DNA of 64,000 nucleotides from Streptomyces rimosus (GCF_008704655.1 NZ_CP023688.1:5005001-5069000); one strand, 5' to 3'. Shown: positions 54,345 to 63,978, counted from the stretch's first letter. Numbers and translations are program-made. The notes: generated from the sequence alone by a model not told the origin.

Positions 54345-54578
54345 CTACTTGCTCTTGGACGCGCGGTTCCCGCGTTCCGCGCGGTAGCGCTTGTCCCAGC
54401 GGTCCTGGCGGATACGGCGCTCCCGGTAGGCGCGGTACTCCGCGTCGTAGCTCAAGTAGCCCTGGCGGTAGCGCACGGCGAGATAGGCCAGGACGGCGGA
54501 GGCCGCCCACCACACCGGGTTGGCGAACCAGCCGGCGAGGGCTGTGATCACTATGGAGACGAGAAGGAGCGGAAACAC
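54345..54578 (-). CDS. Small membrane protein with basic tail
   Basis: A 77-residue protein: two short hydrophobic helices (MFPLLLVSIVITALAGWF and VWWAASAVLAYLAVRY) followed by a highly charged C-terminus (YDAEYRAYRERRIRQDRWDKRYRAERGNRASKSK). GTG at 54578 with gggaggt upstream. Unknown function; I do not recognise a named family. Confidence 0.75.
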   Translation of the reverse strand: MFPLLLVSIVITALAGWFANPVWWAASAVLAYLAVRYRQGYLSYDAEYRAYRERRIRQDRWDKRYRAERGNRASKSK

Positions 54579-54631
54579 CGCGCACCTCCCTTGAACAGCA
54601 CGGGCCGAAAGCGCTCCGCCCGGAACGCTTC

Positions 54632-55144
54632 CTAGGCCGCGGCCCCCTCGGGCGGTCCCGGCGGGCCGGCGGCGGCGGTCCCGGTCGCGGTGTCCAGGCC
54701 GGGGAAGACCGGCAGCAGCCGGTTCAGCCCACTGGTCTGCAACGCCGCGCGGGCGGCGGGACTCGGCAGGACCAGGCGCAGGTCACCGCCCTGGGAGCGG
54801 GCCCGCCGGGCCGCGGCGACGAGCGGACCGAGGGCGAGCGGGCAGCAGTCGGTGACCTCGGACAGGTCGACGATCAGCAGGCTGCCCGGGGCGCGCGGCA
54901 GGCGCCGCAGTCTCTCGCGCAGGGTGGGCAGGGTGGCGAGATCCATCCGCCCGCGCACGATGAGGACCGCGAAGTCCGGGTCCGCACTCTCGGCCGACGG
55001 CGCCGCTTGTGGCAGGCGCTCCGGCTGTCCGTCCGCCACGGGCGTCCGCTGCGGCCCGCGCCGGGCGCGGGACCGGGGTGGCGGCACCCGCGAACCCACC
55101 GCGCCGGTGCGCGGGGAGTCGAGGGATGTTCCGGGGTCTGCCAT
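54632..55144 (-). CDS. STAS-domain anti-sigma factor antagonist-like protein
   Basis: A 170-residue protein; residues ~58-150 form a STAS domain (FAVLIVRGRMDLATLPTLRERL, SLLIVDLSEVTDCCPLALGPLVAAARRARSQGGDLRLV). The usual phosphorylation site D-S-S-G-L is here D-C-C-P-L, so the phosphorylatable Ser is missing and control by an RsbW-type kinase is unlikely. The N-terminal ~55 residues are Pro/Arg-rich. ATG at 55144 or GTG at 55147 after gaggagg. Confidence 0.83.
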   Translation of the reverse strand: MADPGTSLDSPRTGAVGSRVPPPRSRARRGPQRTPVADGQPERLPQAAPSAESADPDFAVLIVRGRMDLATLPTLRERLRRLPRAPGSLLIVDLSEVTDCCPLALGPLVAAARRARSQGGDLRLVLPSPAARAALQTSGLNRLLPVFPGLDTATGTAAAGPPGPPEGAAA

Positions 55145-55344
55145 CACCACGCGCCTCCTCGGTGCGGACGGGATTGCCACGCTGCCGGGGACTCGGGCTG
55201 CCCCTCAAGGGTAGTGCGGGGCGCGTGGCCCGAACAGCGGGCGTGACCGATCGGGGCGGCACTCGCGGCCGACGGCCGTGCTATCGGCTCGAAGTGAGGA
55301 CCCATCACCCGGAACGGTGGTGTCGCCACCGTCCCGCCGCCCCC

Positions 55345-56202
55345 TCACTCCCCGCCCGCCGTCCGCCCTCCGTCCATCAGCAGCCGCACTCCGGTGCGGT
55401 CGGCCGCGTCCGGCCCGGCGCCGAGGCAGTGCACGACCACCCACGTACGGGTCTCACGGTTCAGCCCGGTGAAAACCTGCGCGTCACGAGTGCCCCCGTT
55501 GTGCCATGTCATCGGCCCGTCCTGACGCCAGGTCAGCGTCGGCGGCCCGAGCACCTGCTCGACCAGCAGCCCGCGGACCAGCGCGGCGACGGCCGGCAGC
55601 GTGGCCCAGTAGCCCCCGGCGGGCAGCACCGCGCCGTTTGTCGTCCACGCGGCGCGCGGGCGGCCCCACCGGCTGGTGCCGGTCAGCCGCCGGTCGGCGG
55701 GCGGCCGGGCGGTCATCTCCTCGATGCCCAGCGGGTCGAGCACACAGCGCCGTACGACCTGCTCGTACGGCTCACCTGCGGCAGCGGCCAGCGCGGCGCC
55801 CAGGACCGCGTACCCGAAGTTGGAGTACTCCTCGGCGGTGCCGGGGGCGGTGGTGGCCAGCGTGTCGAGGCGGCCGACGAGCAAGCGCAGCGCGGCCGCG
55901 TCGAAGCGGAGGTACGGGTCGCGGCGCGGCCCGCGCAGCGGAGGCAGCCGCGGCAGGCCGGAGGTGTGCTCCGCCAGGTGGCGCAGGGTGATGCCGGTGC
56001 CGCGGGGCGCGTCGAGCCAGCGCTCCACCGGATCGTCCGGCGTCAGCACGCCGTCGGCCGCGAGCCGGTCCAGCGCCGTGCCGGTGAGCACCTTGGTCAG
56101 CGAGCCGATCTCCACGTATACGTCCGTACGGTGTCCGCCGGTCAGGCGGGGCGGGGCCGCGGAGGTCAGGACCGCGGTGCGGGTGCGTCGTCGTAAGGCC
56201 AT
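55345..56202 (-). CDS. Serine hydrolase, beta-lactamase/penicillin-binding fold
   Basis: A 285-residue class C-like serine hydrolase: S-x-x-K as SLTK (near residue 37), Y-x-N as YSNFGY, and the third motif H-x-G in WHNGG. It has no signal peptide, so it is predicted cytoplasmic, unlike true beta-lactamases. Relatives are esterases, D-aminopeptidases or PBP-like proteins. The ATG at 56202 is used; GTG 56211 is in frame. The N-terminus is shorter than in many relatives, with the SLTK motif unusually early. Confidence 0.87.
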   Translation of the reverse strand: MALRRRTRTAVLTSAAPPRLTGGHRTDVYVEIGSLTKVLTGTALDRLAADGVLTPDDPVERWLDAPRGTGITLRHLAEHTSGLPRLPPLRGPRRDPYLRFDAAALRLLVGRLDTLATTAPGTAEEYSNFGYAVLGAALAAAAGEPYEQVVRRCVLDPLGIEEMTARPPADRRLTGTSRWGRPRAAWTTNGAVLPAGGYWATLPAVAALVRGLLVEQVLGPPTLTWRQDGPMTWHNGGTRDAQVFTGLNRETRTWVVVHCLGAGPDAADRTGVRLLMDGGRTAGGE

Positions 56203-56267
56203 GGGGCGCACCGTACGCGGCCGGGACCCGGGCGGCCCCGGCCGCTTCCGTCAGCGGTTCGCGCCCG

Positions 56268-56705
56268 TCACGGCCACACCAGGCAGTACGCCTGGTGCCC
56301 CGCCTCGTGCAGCCGGTGGGAGAAGTCCTGCCACTCGTGGAGCAGCTGGTAGACGGTGAAGGCGTCGCGGGGGCCGCCGCGGTCGGGGACCGTGGACCAG
56401 ATGAAGGCCGCGGCGCCGACCGACTCCTCGCCGACGCCGCGCAGCGGGTCGACGACCGTCATGGGGAGCTTGACGACGGCGTAGTCGGGGTGGAGGACGA
56501 CCAGTTCCAGCGGGGGGACCTTGTGCAGCGGTATGCCTTCTATACCGGTGAGGACCATCGCGGCCATCGTCTCCGGTTTGATCTTCGTGAACATGCCGCC
56601 CATGCCGAGCTCGTCGCCGCCCAGCTCCTCGGGCCGCATCGAGATCGGCACCCGCGCCGCCGTGGCACCGTTCGGCGCGCCGAAGTACTTGTACGTCACC
56701 CCCAT
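56268..56705 (-). CDS. Conserved Streptomyces protein of unknown function
   Basis: A 145-residue soluble protein starting MGVTYKYFGAPNGATAARVPISMRPEELGGDELGMGG. I recognise it as a conserved protein encoded divergently from hemL in Streptomyces but know no function. Mixed alpha/beta composition; the C-terminus is FTVYQLLHEWQDFSHRLHEAGHQAYCLVW. ATG at 56705; the long open frame upstream on this strand lies antisense to hemL and is not coding. Confidence 0.78.
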   Translation of the reverse strand: MGVTYKYFGAPNGATAARVPISMRPEELGGDELGMGGMFTKIKPETMAAMVLTGIEGIPLHKVPPLELVVLHPDYAVVKLPMTVVDPLRGVGEESVGAAAFIWSTVPDRGGPRDAFTVYQLLHEWQDFSHRLHEAGHQAYCLVWP

Positions 56706-57089
56706 GCGGCCGCCTCTGCTTCCCCCGCCCTTGGTCTCCTCGCGCCGGTGGCGGCCCCGCTGGGCGCGCTCAGGTCCCCGGTCATCGGTGCCCTCGCCCA
56801 GTCCGCCACCGCGATGCATATCTCCACCCGACCACTCGCAGCCCCAGCCGCGCAACCCGATCATCGTCTCAGAGACCTCCCCCGTCACCGGCGCGTGAAA
56901 CGCCCCGCCGCGCGCCCCCGTGCGCCTCTGAGACCATTGCTTGCGTGACTTACTCGTACGTTGTCCCAGTTTTGCAGACTCGCGGGGTCTGACACCTGGT
57001 CGAGAGCGAGGGGAATCCCGCTTCGTTGTCAGTCCGGGTGCCGCCGCAAGCCGTCGCCCCTTCCTACGTTTGTGCAGGTCAGGATCACA
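56706..57089. promoter_or_regulatory. Divergent promoter region before hemL
   Basis: About 385 bases with no recognisable gene. The segment 56930-57000 is relatively A/T-rich ('cgtgacttactcgtacgttg') and is the likely hemL promoter. No Rex-type palindrome was found here, unlike in front of hemACDB. Confidence 0.45.
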
Positions 57090-58397
57090 GTGCCTTTTCC
57101 CTATGAAGCCCCAGTTTCGCAGACGCTCTTCGACCGCGCGGCCGTTGTGACGCCGGGCGGGGTGAACTCCCCCGTGCGCGCGTTCCGCGCGGTGGGCGGT
57201 TCGCCCCGGTTCATGGTGTCCGGTACCGGTCCGTACCTCACCGACGCCGACGGCCGCGAGTATGTCGACCTCGTGTGCTCGTGGGGCCCGATGATCCTCG
57301 GACATGCCCACCCCGAGGTCACCGCCGCCGTCCAGGAGGCCGTCGCCCGCGGCACCTCCTTCGGCACGCCCGGCGAGGGCGAGGTCGAGCTGGCCGAGCA
57401 GATCGTGGACCGGATCGACCCGGTCGAGCAGGTGCGCCTGGTCTCCTCCGGCACCGAGGCCACCATGTCCGCCATCCGCCTGGCGCGCGGCTACACCGGC
57501 CGCGCCAAGGTCGTGAAGTTCGCCGGCTGCTACCACGGGCACGTCGACGCGCTGCTGGCCGCGGCCGGCTCCGGCGTCGCGACCTTCGGGCTGCCGGACA
57601 CCCCCGGCGTCACGGGTGCCCAGGCCGGGGACACGATCGTGCTGCCGTACAACGACATCGAGGCCGTACGGGCCGCCTTCGCAGCCCACCCCGGCGAGAT
57701 CGCCTGCGTGATCACCGAGGCGTCGCCCGGCAACATGGGCGTCGTCCCGCCGCTGCCCGGCTTCAACCAGGGCCTGAAGGACCTGTGCGCCGAGAACGGC
57801 GCGCTGTACATCTCCGACGAGGTCATGACCGGCTTCCGGGTCAGCCGCACCGGCTGGTACGGCATCGACGGCGTCCGGCCCGACCTGATGACCTTCGGCA
57901 AGGTCATGGGCGGCGGCTTCCCGGCCGCGGCCTTCGGCGGCCGCGCCGACGTGATGGCCCACCTCGCCCCGGCCGGCCCGGTCTACCAGGCGGGCACCCT
58001 GTCCGGTAACCCGGTCGCGACGGCCGCCGGCGTCGCCCAGCTCAAGCTGCTGGACCAGGCGGCGTACGACAAGGTCGACGCGGTCTCGGCCGAGGTGCGC
58101 TCGCTGGTCACCGACGCGCTGACCAAGGCGGGCGTCGCGCACCGCGTCCAGGTCGCGGGCAACATGTTCTCGGTCTTCTTCACCGACCGGGACGTGACCG
58201 ACTACGACGGGTCCAAGGCGCAGGAGGCGTTCCGCTTCACCGCCTTCTTCCACTCGATGCTCTCCCAGGGCGTGTACCTGCCGCCGTCCGCGTTCGAGTC
58301 CTGGTTCGTCTCGACCGCGCACGACGAGCGGGCCGTCGAGCGGATCGCCGCGGCGCTGCCGTCGGCCGCGCGGGCCGCCGCCGAAGCGACCGCGTGA
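57090..58397 (+). CDS. hemL: Glutamate-1-semialdehyde 2,1-aminomutase
   Basis: A 435-residue PLP enzyme that converts glutamate-1-semialdehyde, the HemA product, to aminolevulinate. Landmarks: [63 protein letters not shown], and the PLP-binding Lys in [20 protein letters not shown] at 57090 gives the [11 protein letters not shown]-terminus seen in homologues. The phosphoglycerate mutase-like gene overlaps by GTGA. It lies about 38 kb from hemACDB. Confidence 0.97.
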   Translation: MPFPYEAPVSQTLFDRAAVVTPGGVNSPVRAFRAVGGSPRFMVSGTGPYLTDADGREYVDLVCSWGPMILGHAHPEVTAAVQEAVARGTSFGTPGEGEVELAEQIVDRIDPVEQVRLVSSGTEATMSAIRLARGYTGRAKVVKFAGCYHGHVDALLAAAGSGVATFGLPDTPGVTGAQAGDTIVLPYNDIEAVRAAFAAHPGEIACVITEASPGNMGVVPPLPGFNQGLKDLCAENGALYISDEVMTGFRVSRTGWYGIDGVRPDLMTFGKVMGGGFPAAAFGGRADVMAHLAPAGPVYQAGTLSGNPVATAAGVAQLKLLDQAAYDKVDAVSAEVRSLVTDALTKAGVAHRVQVAGNMFSVFFTDRDVTDYDGSKAQEAFRFTAFFHSMLSQGVYLPPSAFESWFVSTAHDERAVERIAAALPSAARAAAEATA

Positions 58398-59116
58398 GCG
58401 GTGCGTACGGCGGGACGGACCGGAAGATGGGTGACATGAACAGCGAAGAGACCACCGTCGTCCACCTGATGCGGCACGGCGAGGTGCACAACCCCGAGGG
58501 CGTGCTGTACGGGCGGCGGCCCGGCTACCACCTCTCCGAGCTGGGCCGGCGGATGGCCGACCGGGTGGCCGAGCATCTGGCGGGGCGGGACGTCACGCAT
58601 GTCGTGGCGTCCCCGCTGGAGCGGGCGCAGGAGACCGCGACGCCGATCGCCAAGGCGCACGGCCTCGACCTGGCCACCGACGAGCGGCTGATCGAGGCGG
58701 CCAACGTCTTCGAGGGCAAGACCTTCGGGGTCGGCGACGGCGCGCTGAAGAAGCCGGGGAACTGGAAGTACCTGACCAACCCGTTCCGGCCGTCGTGGGG
58801 CGAGCCGTACCTGGAGCAGGTCGTACGGATGATGGCGGCGCTCGGCGCGGCGCGCGACGCGGCCCGCGGGCACGAGGCGGTGGCGGTCAGCCACCAGCTG
58901 CCGATCTGGGTGGTGCGCAGCTTCGCGGAGCGGCGGCGGCTGTGGCACGACCCGCGCAAGCGGCAGTGCACGCTCGCCTCGCTGACGTCGTTCACCTTCC
59001 GCGGCGACAAGATCATTTCGGTGGGGTACACCGAGCCGGCGCTCGATCTGGTGCCGGTGCATCTGCGGGCGGGCGCCAAGCCGGCCCCGGGGAAATCCAA
59101 GGCCGCCGGGGCGTAA
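58394..59116 (+). CDS. Histidine phosphatase (phosphoglycerate mutase-like)
   Basis: A 240-residue branch-1 histidine phosphatase: [15 protein letters not shown] holds the phospho-accepting His, [14 protein letters not shown] the RHG-partner region, and [11 protein letters not shown] the second catalytic His. Coupled to hemL by a GTGA overlap and followed by the res/ccs block, an order conserved in Streptomyces; the role there is unknown. A later ATG (58427 or 58436) would remove the first 11-14 non-conserved residues. Confidence 0.88.
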   Translation: MSGAYGGTDRKMGDMNSEETTVVHLMRHGEVHNPEGVLYGRRPGYHLSELGRRMADRVAEHLAGRDVTHVVASPLERAQETATPIAKAHGLDLATDERLIEAANVFEGKTFGVGDGALKKPGNWKYLTNPFRPSWGEPYLEQVVRMMAALGAARDAARGHEAVAVSHQLPIWVVRSFAERRRLWHDPRKRQCTLASLTSFTFRGDKIISVGYTEPALDLVPVHLRAGAKPAPGKSKAAGA

Positions 59117-59198
59117 CCTCCGGCCGGTTTCTCGCATCCTGTTGCGTGAGGGACGCGAGGGACCGGTGTGATGCAGTGTTGGCTATGTGACGCAGGGT

Positions 59199-59286
59199 CG
59201 ACAAAAAGTAAAATAATAAAATTGCGCTATTAGTCCGGAACCTCCGTGTTCGCCAGAACCTCTTACTCCATGTCCGTTTATACGGA
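59199..59286 (+). promoter_or_regulatory. A/T-rich promoter region of the deacetylase-like gene
   Basis: A run of about 33 bases at 59199-59231 (acaaaaagtaaaataataaa...) has almost no G or C, extreme for this genome, and resembles an UP element. Downstream, tccgt-ttat-acgga (59273-59286) is a small palindrome overlapping a possible -10 (tttata). Together they suggest a strong or protein-controlled promoter for the gene at 59322. Confidence 0.5.
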
Positions 59287-59321
59287 TATTGAGTGTGACG
59301 AGTACGGATGGGGACGACGGT

Positions 59322-60545
59322 ATGCGCGCGATCAGTCGGCGGAACCTGCTGGGCATGGGAGTGGGTGCGGCCGCGGCGCTCGGCGTCGCGGGCTGCTCCT
59401 CCGGCTCCGGGTCCGGCTCCGGGTCCGGCAACGGCAAGAACGACGTCCAGGCGAAGGCCAAGCCGATCGGCGACGGATCGACGGCCGACGCCGGACCGCA
59501 GCCCCACCAGCCGGACAAGCCGCGCCGGCTGGAGCCGGGGGAGACCCCGCCGCAGTTCGTGATCTTCTCGTGGGACGGCGCGGGAGAGGTCGGCAACGGC
59601 CTCTTCCCGCGCTTCCGCAAGCTCGCCAAGGACCACAACGCGGCGATGACCTTCTTCCTCTCCGGGCTGTACTGCCTCCCGGAGTCCAAGAAGCACCTCT
59701 ACCGCCCGCCGAACAACAAGGTCGGCGCCTCCGACATCGGCTACCTCTCCGACGAGCACATCAAGGCGACGCTGAAGAACGTGCGGGAGGCGTGGCTGGA
59801 GGGCCACGAGATCGGCACCCACTTCAACGGGCACTTCTGCGGCGAGGCCCGCACCTCGGTCAAGCACTGGACCCCGGCCCAGTGGCAGTCCGAGATCGAC
59901 CAGGCGATGGACTTCGTCACGAAGTGGCGTACGAACACCGGCTTCACCGATCTGGAGCCGCTGCCGTTCGACTACAAGAAGGAGCTGGTCGGCGGCCGTA
60001 CGCCGTGCCTGCTCGGCCAGGACAATCTGCTCCCCACCGCCAAGAAGCTGGGCTGGCGCTACGACGCCAGCTCGCCGGGCGGCGTGCAGCGCTGGCCGAA
60101 GAAGAAGATGGGCCTGTGGGACTTCCCGCTCCAGCAGATACCTTTCCCCGGGCACCGCTTCGAGGTCCTCTCGATGGACTACAACATCCTCGCCAACCAG
60201 TCGAAGAACTCCACCAAGGGCCCGCCCGCCAACTACCCGGGCTGGCGCAAGGAGGCCACCGGCGCCTACATCAAGGGCTTCGAGCGGGCCTACGAGACCA
60301 ACCGCGCGCCGCTGTTCGTCGGCAACCACTTCGAGCAGTGGAACGGCGGCATCTACATGGACGCCGTCGAGGAGGCGCTGAAGCACATCGCCGACGAGAA
60401 GCGCAAGGACGTGCGGCTGGTCTCCTTCCGCCAGTTCACCGACTGGCTGGACGCCCAGGACCCCAAGGTCGTCGCCAAGCTCCAGGGCCTGGGCGTGGGC
60501 CAGAAGCCGGCCGGCGGCTGGAAGACGTTCCTTTCGGGGGCCTGA
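59322..60545 (+). CDS. Tat-exported lipoprotein of the polysaccharide deacetylase type
   Basis: A 407-residue protein. The N-terminus SRRNLLGMGVGAAAALGVAGC combines a Tat motif with a lipobox (VAGC). After a Gly/Ser linker, a NodB-like barrel is recognisable: FVIFSWDGAGE (the Asp pair position), MTFFLSGLY, GHEIGTHFNGHFC (H-x-x-x-H metal motif as HEIGTH/HFNGH), and LFVGNHFEQWNGG. It probably acts on cell-wall or capsular polysaccharide outside the membrane. The ATG at 59322 is preferred; a TTG at 59289 is in frame. Confidence 0.85.
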   Translation: MRAISRRNLLGMGVGAAAALGVAGCSSGSGSGSGSGNGKNDVQAKAKPIGDGSTADAGPQPHQPDKPRRLEPGETPPQFVIFSWDGAGEVGNGLFPRFRKLAKDHNAAMTFFLSGLYCLPESKKHLYRPPNNKVGASDIGYLSDEHIKATLKNVREAWLEGHEIGTHFNGHFCGEARTSVKHWTPAQWQSEIDQAMDFVTKWRTNTGFTDLEPLPFDYKKELVGGRTPCLLGQDNLLPTAKKLGWRYDASSPGGVQRWPKKKMGLWDFPLQQIPFPGHRFEVLSMDYNILANQSKNSTKGPPANYPGWRKEATGAYIKGFERAYETNRAPLFVGNHFEQWNGGIYMDAVEEALKHIADEKRKDVRLVSFRQFTDWLDAQDPKVVAKLQGLGVGQKPAGGWKTFLSGA

Positions 60546-60560
60546 GCCGGAACGGCGTCC

Positions 60561-60598
60561 GGGCCGTACGGGGCGACTCCACGCATCCGTACGGGCCG
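60561..60598 (+). terminator. Hairpin after the deacetylase-like gene
   Basis: ggccgtacgg / ccgtacgggcc arms (one bulge) with a 15-base loop, 17 bases after the stop codon. Confidence 0.6.
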
Positions 60599-60752
60599 GG
60601 GTGGCGCGCTCCGGCCCGTACGTCGGCCGCGGCCCGTACAGCTCGCCCGGCGCGGTACGCCTGACGTGCCCGGACCTGCCCGGACCGGCCCGGCGCCGAC
60701 CCGGCGAGGGGGGTGCGGAAGATCCGTAACCGCCCCATGCGAAACTTTTCAC

Positions 60753-61367
60753 ATGAGTGCCTGCCGCGTCCCCCGACGACTCGCCAGTCATCGCCGCACC
60801 GCCCTGTTCGCCACGGGTGCCGCGCTCGCGGCGCTGACCCTGGCCGCCTGCGGCGAGGGCCGCTCGGGCGGCTCGGAGCAGACCCAGTTCGTCGAGGGCA
60901 AGGACGGCGTCGAGCGGGTCGCGAAGGCGGACCGTAAGCCCGTACCCGAGATCTCCGGCGAAACCACCCAGGGTGCCAAGCTGGACATCGCGGACTACAA
61001 GGGCAAGGTCGTCGTCCTGAACGTCTGGGGATCGTGGTGCGCCCCCTGCATCGCCGAGGCCCCCAACTTCGCCAAGGTCGCGAACGAGACCAAGGACAAG
61101 GGCGTCCAGTTCGTCGGCATCAACACCCGCGACTCGCAGAAGTCCCAGGCGGTCAGCTTCGAGGAACAGCACAAGGTGCCGTACCCGAGCCTGTTCGACC
61201 CGACCGGCAAGCTGATGCTGCGCTTCCCCAAGGGCAGCCTCAACCCGCAGGCCATCCCCTCCACCATCGCCGTCGACCGGCAGGGGAAGATCGCCGCGCG
61301 CTCGATCGGGCCGCTCGGTGAGGACGAGCTGCGCAAGATGCTCAAGCCGCTGATCGACGAGAAGTGA
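60753..61367 (+). CDS. resA: ResA-like thioredoxin lipoprotein
   Basis: A 204-residue TlpA/ResA-family protein. Signal sequence with lipobox TLAAC (Cys ~33), thioredoxin fold with the redox motif WCAPC in VVVLNVWGSWCAPCIAEAPNF, and the cis-Pro in QAIPSTIAVD. It reduces the CxxCH haem-binding Cys of apocytochrome c outside the membrane. ATG at 60753. It is the first gene of the cytochrome c maturation operon, 4 bases before ccdA. Confidence 0.93.
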   Translation: MSACRVPRRLASHRRTALFATGAALAALTLAACGEGRSGGSEQTQFVEGKDGVERVAKADRKPVPEISGETTQGAKLDIADYKGKVVVLNVWGSWCAPCIAEAPNFAKVANETKDKGVQFVGINTRDSQKSQAVSFEEQHKVPYPSLFDPTGKLMLRFPKGSLNPQAIPSTIAVDRQGKIAARSIGPLGEDELRKMLKPLIDEK

Positions 61368-61371
61368 TCAC

Positions 61372-62136
61372 GTGATCACGCTCGCCGCCGCCACCGGCCC
61401 CGCCGCCACGATCACCTCGGGCGCGCTGCTGCTCGCCGTGCCCGTCGCCCTCCTCGGCGGCCTGGTCTCCTTCTTCTCGCCCTGCGTGCTGCCGCTCGTA
61501 CCCGGCTACATGTCCTACGTCACGGGCGTGACCGGAGCGGACCTCGCCGAGGCCAAGCGCGGCCGGATGCTGGCCGGTGCCTCCCTCTTCGTCCTCGGCT
61601 TCACCGCCGTGTTCGTCTCCGGCGGCGCCCTCTTCGGCTACTTCGGCCAGGAGCTCCAGGACTACCAGGACCCGATCAACAAGGTCCTCGGCGTCCTGAT
61701 GATCCTGCTCGGCCTGGCCTTCGCCGGCGTCCTGAAGAACTTCGGCCAGCGCGAGCTGCGCTTCCACAAGAAGCCCGCCATGGGCCTGGCCGGCGCGCCG
61801 GTGCTCGGTGTGCTCTTCGGCGTCGGCTGGACGCCGTGCCTGGGCCCGACGCTCACCGCGGTCAGCTCGCTCGCCCTCAACCAGGCCAGTGCCGGGCGCG
61901 GCGCCCTGCTGACCGTGGCCTACTGTCTTGGCCTGGGCCTGCCCTTCGTCTTCGTCGCCCTCGCCTTCCGCAAGGCGCTGGGCGCCTTCGGCTGGGTCAA
62001 GCGCCACTACGTGTGGGTGATGCGGCTCGGCGGCGGCATGATGGTCGTGCTCGGCGTCCTGCTCCTCACCGGCGTATGGGCCGACATGATGTCCGGCCTG
62101 CAGAGCTGGACCAGCAGCTTCACCCCAGGGATCTGA
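61372..62136 (+). CDS. ccdA: CcdA-type cytochrome c biogenesis membrane protein
   Basis: A 254-residue, six-span membrane protein transferring electrons from cytosolic thioredoxin to ResA. The two redox Cys are in FFSPCVLPLVPGYMSYVTG and GWTPCLGPTLTAV, both with adjacent Pro as expected. GTG at 61372, 4 bases after the resA stop; resB follows immediately. Confidence 0.95.
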   Translation: MITLAAATGPAATITSGALLLAVPVALLGGLVSFFSPCVLPLVPGYMSYVTGVTGADLAEAKRGRMLAGASLFVLGFTAVFVSGGALFGYFGQELQDYQDPINKVLGVLMILLGLAFAGVLKNFGQRELRFHKKPAMGLAGAPVLGVLFGVGWTPCLGPTLTAVSSLALNQASAGRGALLTVAYCLGLGLPFVFVALAFRKALGAFGWVKRHYVWVMRLGGGMMVVLGVLLLTGVWADMMSGLQSWTSSFTPGI

Positions 62137-62139
62137 TTG

Positions 62140-63978
62140 ATGGCCTCCAAGACCGACACCCCCCGCGACGCCGACGACGCCGAGGTCGGCGCCGCGGGCT
62201 CGCAGCTGTCCACCGCCCCCGAGGAGGAGGCGGCCGGGGAGGTCTCCCTGCCGTCCCTCGGGCCGATCGGCTGGGCCCGGTGGTTCTGGCGGCAGCTGAC
62301 GTCGATGCGGGTCGCGCTGATCCTGCTGTTCCTGCTCTCGCTGGGCGCCATCCCCGGCTCGCTGGTCCCGCAGACCAGCATCGACCCGACCAAGGTCGAG
62401 CAGTTCCGCACCGACCACCCGACGCTGGCGCCGCTGTACGACAAGCTGGGCCTGTTCCACGTCTACAGCTCGGTGTGGTTCTCCGCGATCTACCTGCTGC
62501 TGTTCATCTCGCTGATCGGCTGCATCGTGCCGCGCTCGTGGCAGTTCGTCGGCCAGCTGCGCAGCCGCCCGCCGCGCGCCCCGCGCCGGCTGACCCGGCT
62601 GCCCGCGTACACGACGTGGCGTACGGACCGGGCGCCCGACGAGGTGCTCGGCGCGGCCCAGCGCCTGCTGAAGAAGCGCCGCTTCCGCGCCCACACCGTC
62701 GATGACGCGGTCGCCGCCGAGAAGGGCTACCTGCGCGAAGCGGGCAACCTGATCTTCCATGTCTCACTGATCGTGATCCTGGTCGCGGTCGCCGTCGGCA
62801 GCCTGTGGAAGTCCGAGGGCGGCAAGCTGGTCGTCGAGGGAGACGGCTTCGCCAACAGCCTCACCCAGTACGACAACTTCAAATCCGGCGCCTTCTACGA
62901 CACCGACGACCTCGAACCGTTCGGCTTCTCCCTCAAGAGCTTCGACGCGTCCTACGAGCGCACCGGCCCCCAGAAGGGCACCCCGCGCGAGTTCCGCGCC
63001 AACATCTCGTACTTCCAGGGCGCGGACGGCAAGGAACACCCGGGCAAGATCGAGGTCAACCATCCGCTGGAGATCGCGGACTCCAAGATCTTCCTGCTCT
63101 CGCACGGCTACGCGCCGGTCGTCGAGGTCACCGACGGCCGCGGCAAGCAGGTCTACAGCGGCGCCGTGCCGTTCCTGCCGCAGGACATGCAGAACTACAC
63201 CTCCACCGGCGTGGTCAAGGTGCCCAACGCGCAGACCGCCGCCGGCAAGCGCAACCAGCTCGGCTTCTCGGGCTTCTTCGTGCCCACGTACGGCGGCAAG
63301 GGCTCCGGCTCGATGTTCTCCACGTTCCCCGCGCTGGACAACCCGCGGCTGACGCTGACCGCGTACCACGGCGACCTCGGCGTGGACTCCGGACTGCCGC
63401 AGAGCGTGTACCAGCTGGAGAAGAAGAACCTCAAGCAGTACAAGCAGGACGGCCGCGCCGTCGCCCAGATGATGAAGCCCGGCGAGACCATGAAGCTCCC
63501 CGGCGGCGACGGCAGCATCAAGTTCGTCGGCGTCAAGCAGTGGGCCACCTTCCAGGTCTCCCACCAGCCCGGCAACGGCCTCGCCCTGATCGGCGCGATC
63601 GCCATCCTGATCGGCCTGGCCGGCTCCCTGTTCATCCAGCGCCGCCGGGTCTGGGTACGGGCCGTACGCGGCGCCGACGGCGTGACCGTCGTCGAGATGG
63701 CGGGCCTGGGCCGCAGCGAGTCCACCCGCCTTCCGGAGGAGCTGGCCGATCTGGCGGGGGCGCTGGAGGCGGACGCGCCGTTGGCGGAGGCGGCCACGGA
63801 TTCCGGCCCGGTCACGGACGAGGACGCGAGCGCGGACTCCGCCCCCGTCCCCGCCCCGTCCCCGGCCGCCGACGAGAAGAAACCCACCCCCACCGGCTCC
63901 GAAAGCACGGCGAAGTCCACCGGTTCCACCGACTCCGCCGATGATCCTGCCGACCCCTCCGAAGGAGCGCGCGCGTGA
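62140..63978 (+). CDS. resB: ResB/Ccs1-like cytochrome c biogenesis protein
   Basis: A 612-residue membrane protein forming, with CcsB/ResC, the system II haem exporter and synthetase. Three N-terminal spans (MRVALILLFLLSLGAIPGSLVPQ, IYLLLFISLIGCIVPR, LIFHVSLIVILVAVAVGSLW), a large extracytoplasmic domain and a C-terminal span (LALIGAIAILIGLAGSLFIQ). The last ~100 residues are an acidic low-complexity tail. ATG at 62140 (TTG 62137 adjoins), 3 bases after the ccdA stop; it overlaps the next gene by GTGA. Confidence 0.94.
   Translation: MASKTDTPRDADDAEVGAAGSQLSTAPEEEAAGEVSLPSLGPIGWARWFWRQLTSMRVALILLFLLSLGAIPGSLVPQTSIDPTKVEQFRTDHPTLAPLYDKLGLFHVYSSVWFSAIYLLLFISLIGCIVPRSWQFVGQLRSRPPRAPRRLTRLPAYTTWRTDRAPDEVLGAAQRLLKKRRFRAHTVDDAVAAEKGYLREAGNLIFHVSLIVILVAVAVGSLWKSEGGKLVVEGDGFANSLTQYDNFKSGAFYDTDDLEPFGFSLKSFDASYERTGPQKGTPREFRANISYFQGADGKEHPGKIEVNHPLEIADSKIFLLSHGYAPVVEVTDGRGKQVYSGAVPFLPQDMQNYTSTGVVKVPNAQTAAGKRNQLGFSGFFVPTYGGKGSGSMFSTFPALDNPRLTLTAYHGDLGVDSGLPQSVYQLEKKNLKQYKQDGRAVAQMMKPGETMKLPGGDGSIKFVGVKQWATFQVSHQPGNGLALIGAIAILIGLAGSLFIQRRRVWVRAVRGADGVTVVEMAGLGRSESTRLPEELADLAGALEADAPLAEAATDSGPVTDEDASADSAPVPAPSPAADEKKPTPTGSESTAKSTGSTDSADDPADPSEGARA

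Noticed and set aside
56706..57089. Rex operator or riboswitch upstream of hemL
   Set aside because: No TGTGAAC/GTTCACA-type palindrome and no recognisable cobalamin, TPP or other riboswitch core was found.
56706..58322. Upstream extension of the 56268-56705 gene antisense to hemL
   Set aside because: No conserved domain, and hemL on the other strand is complete; the stop-free frame is a GC artefact.
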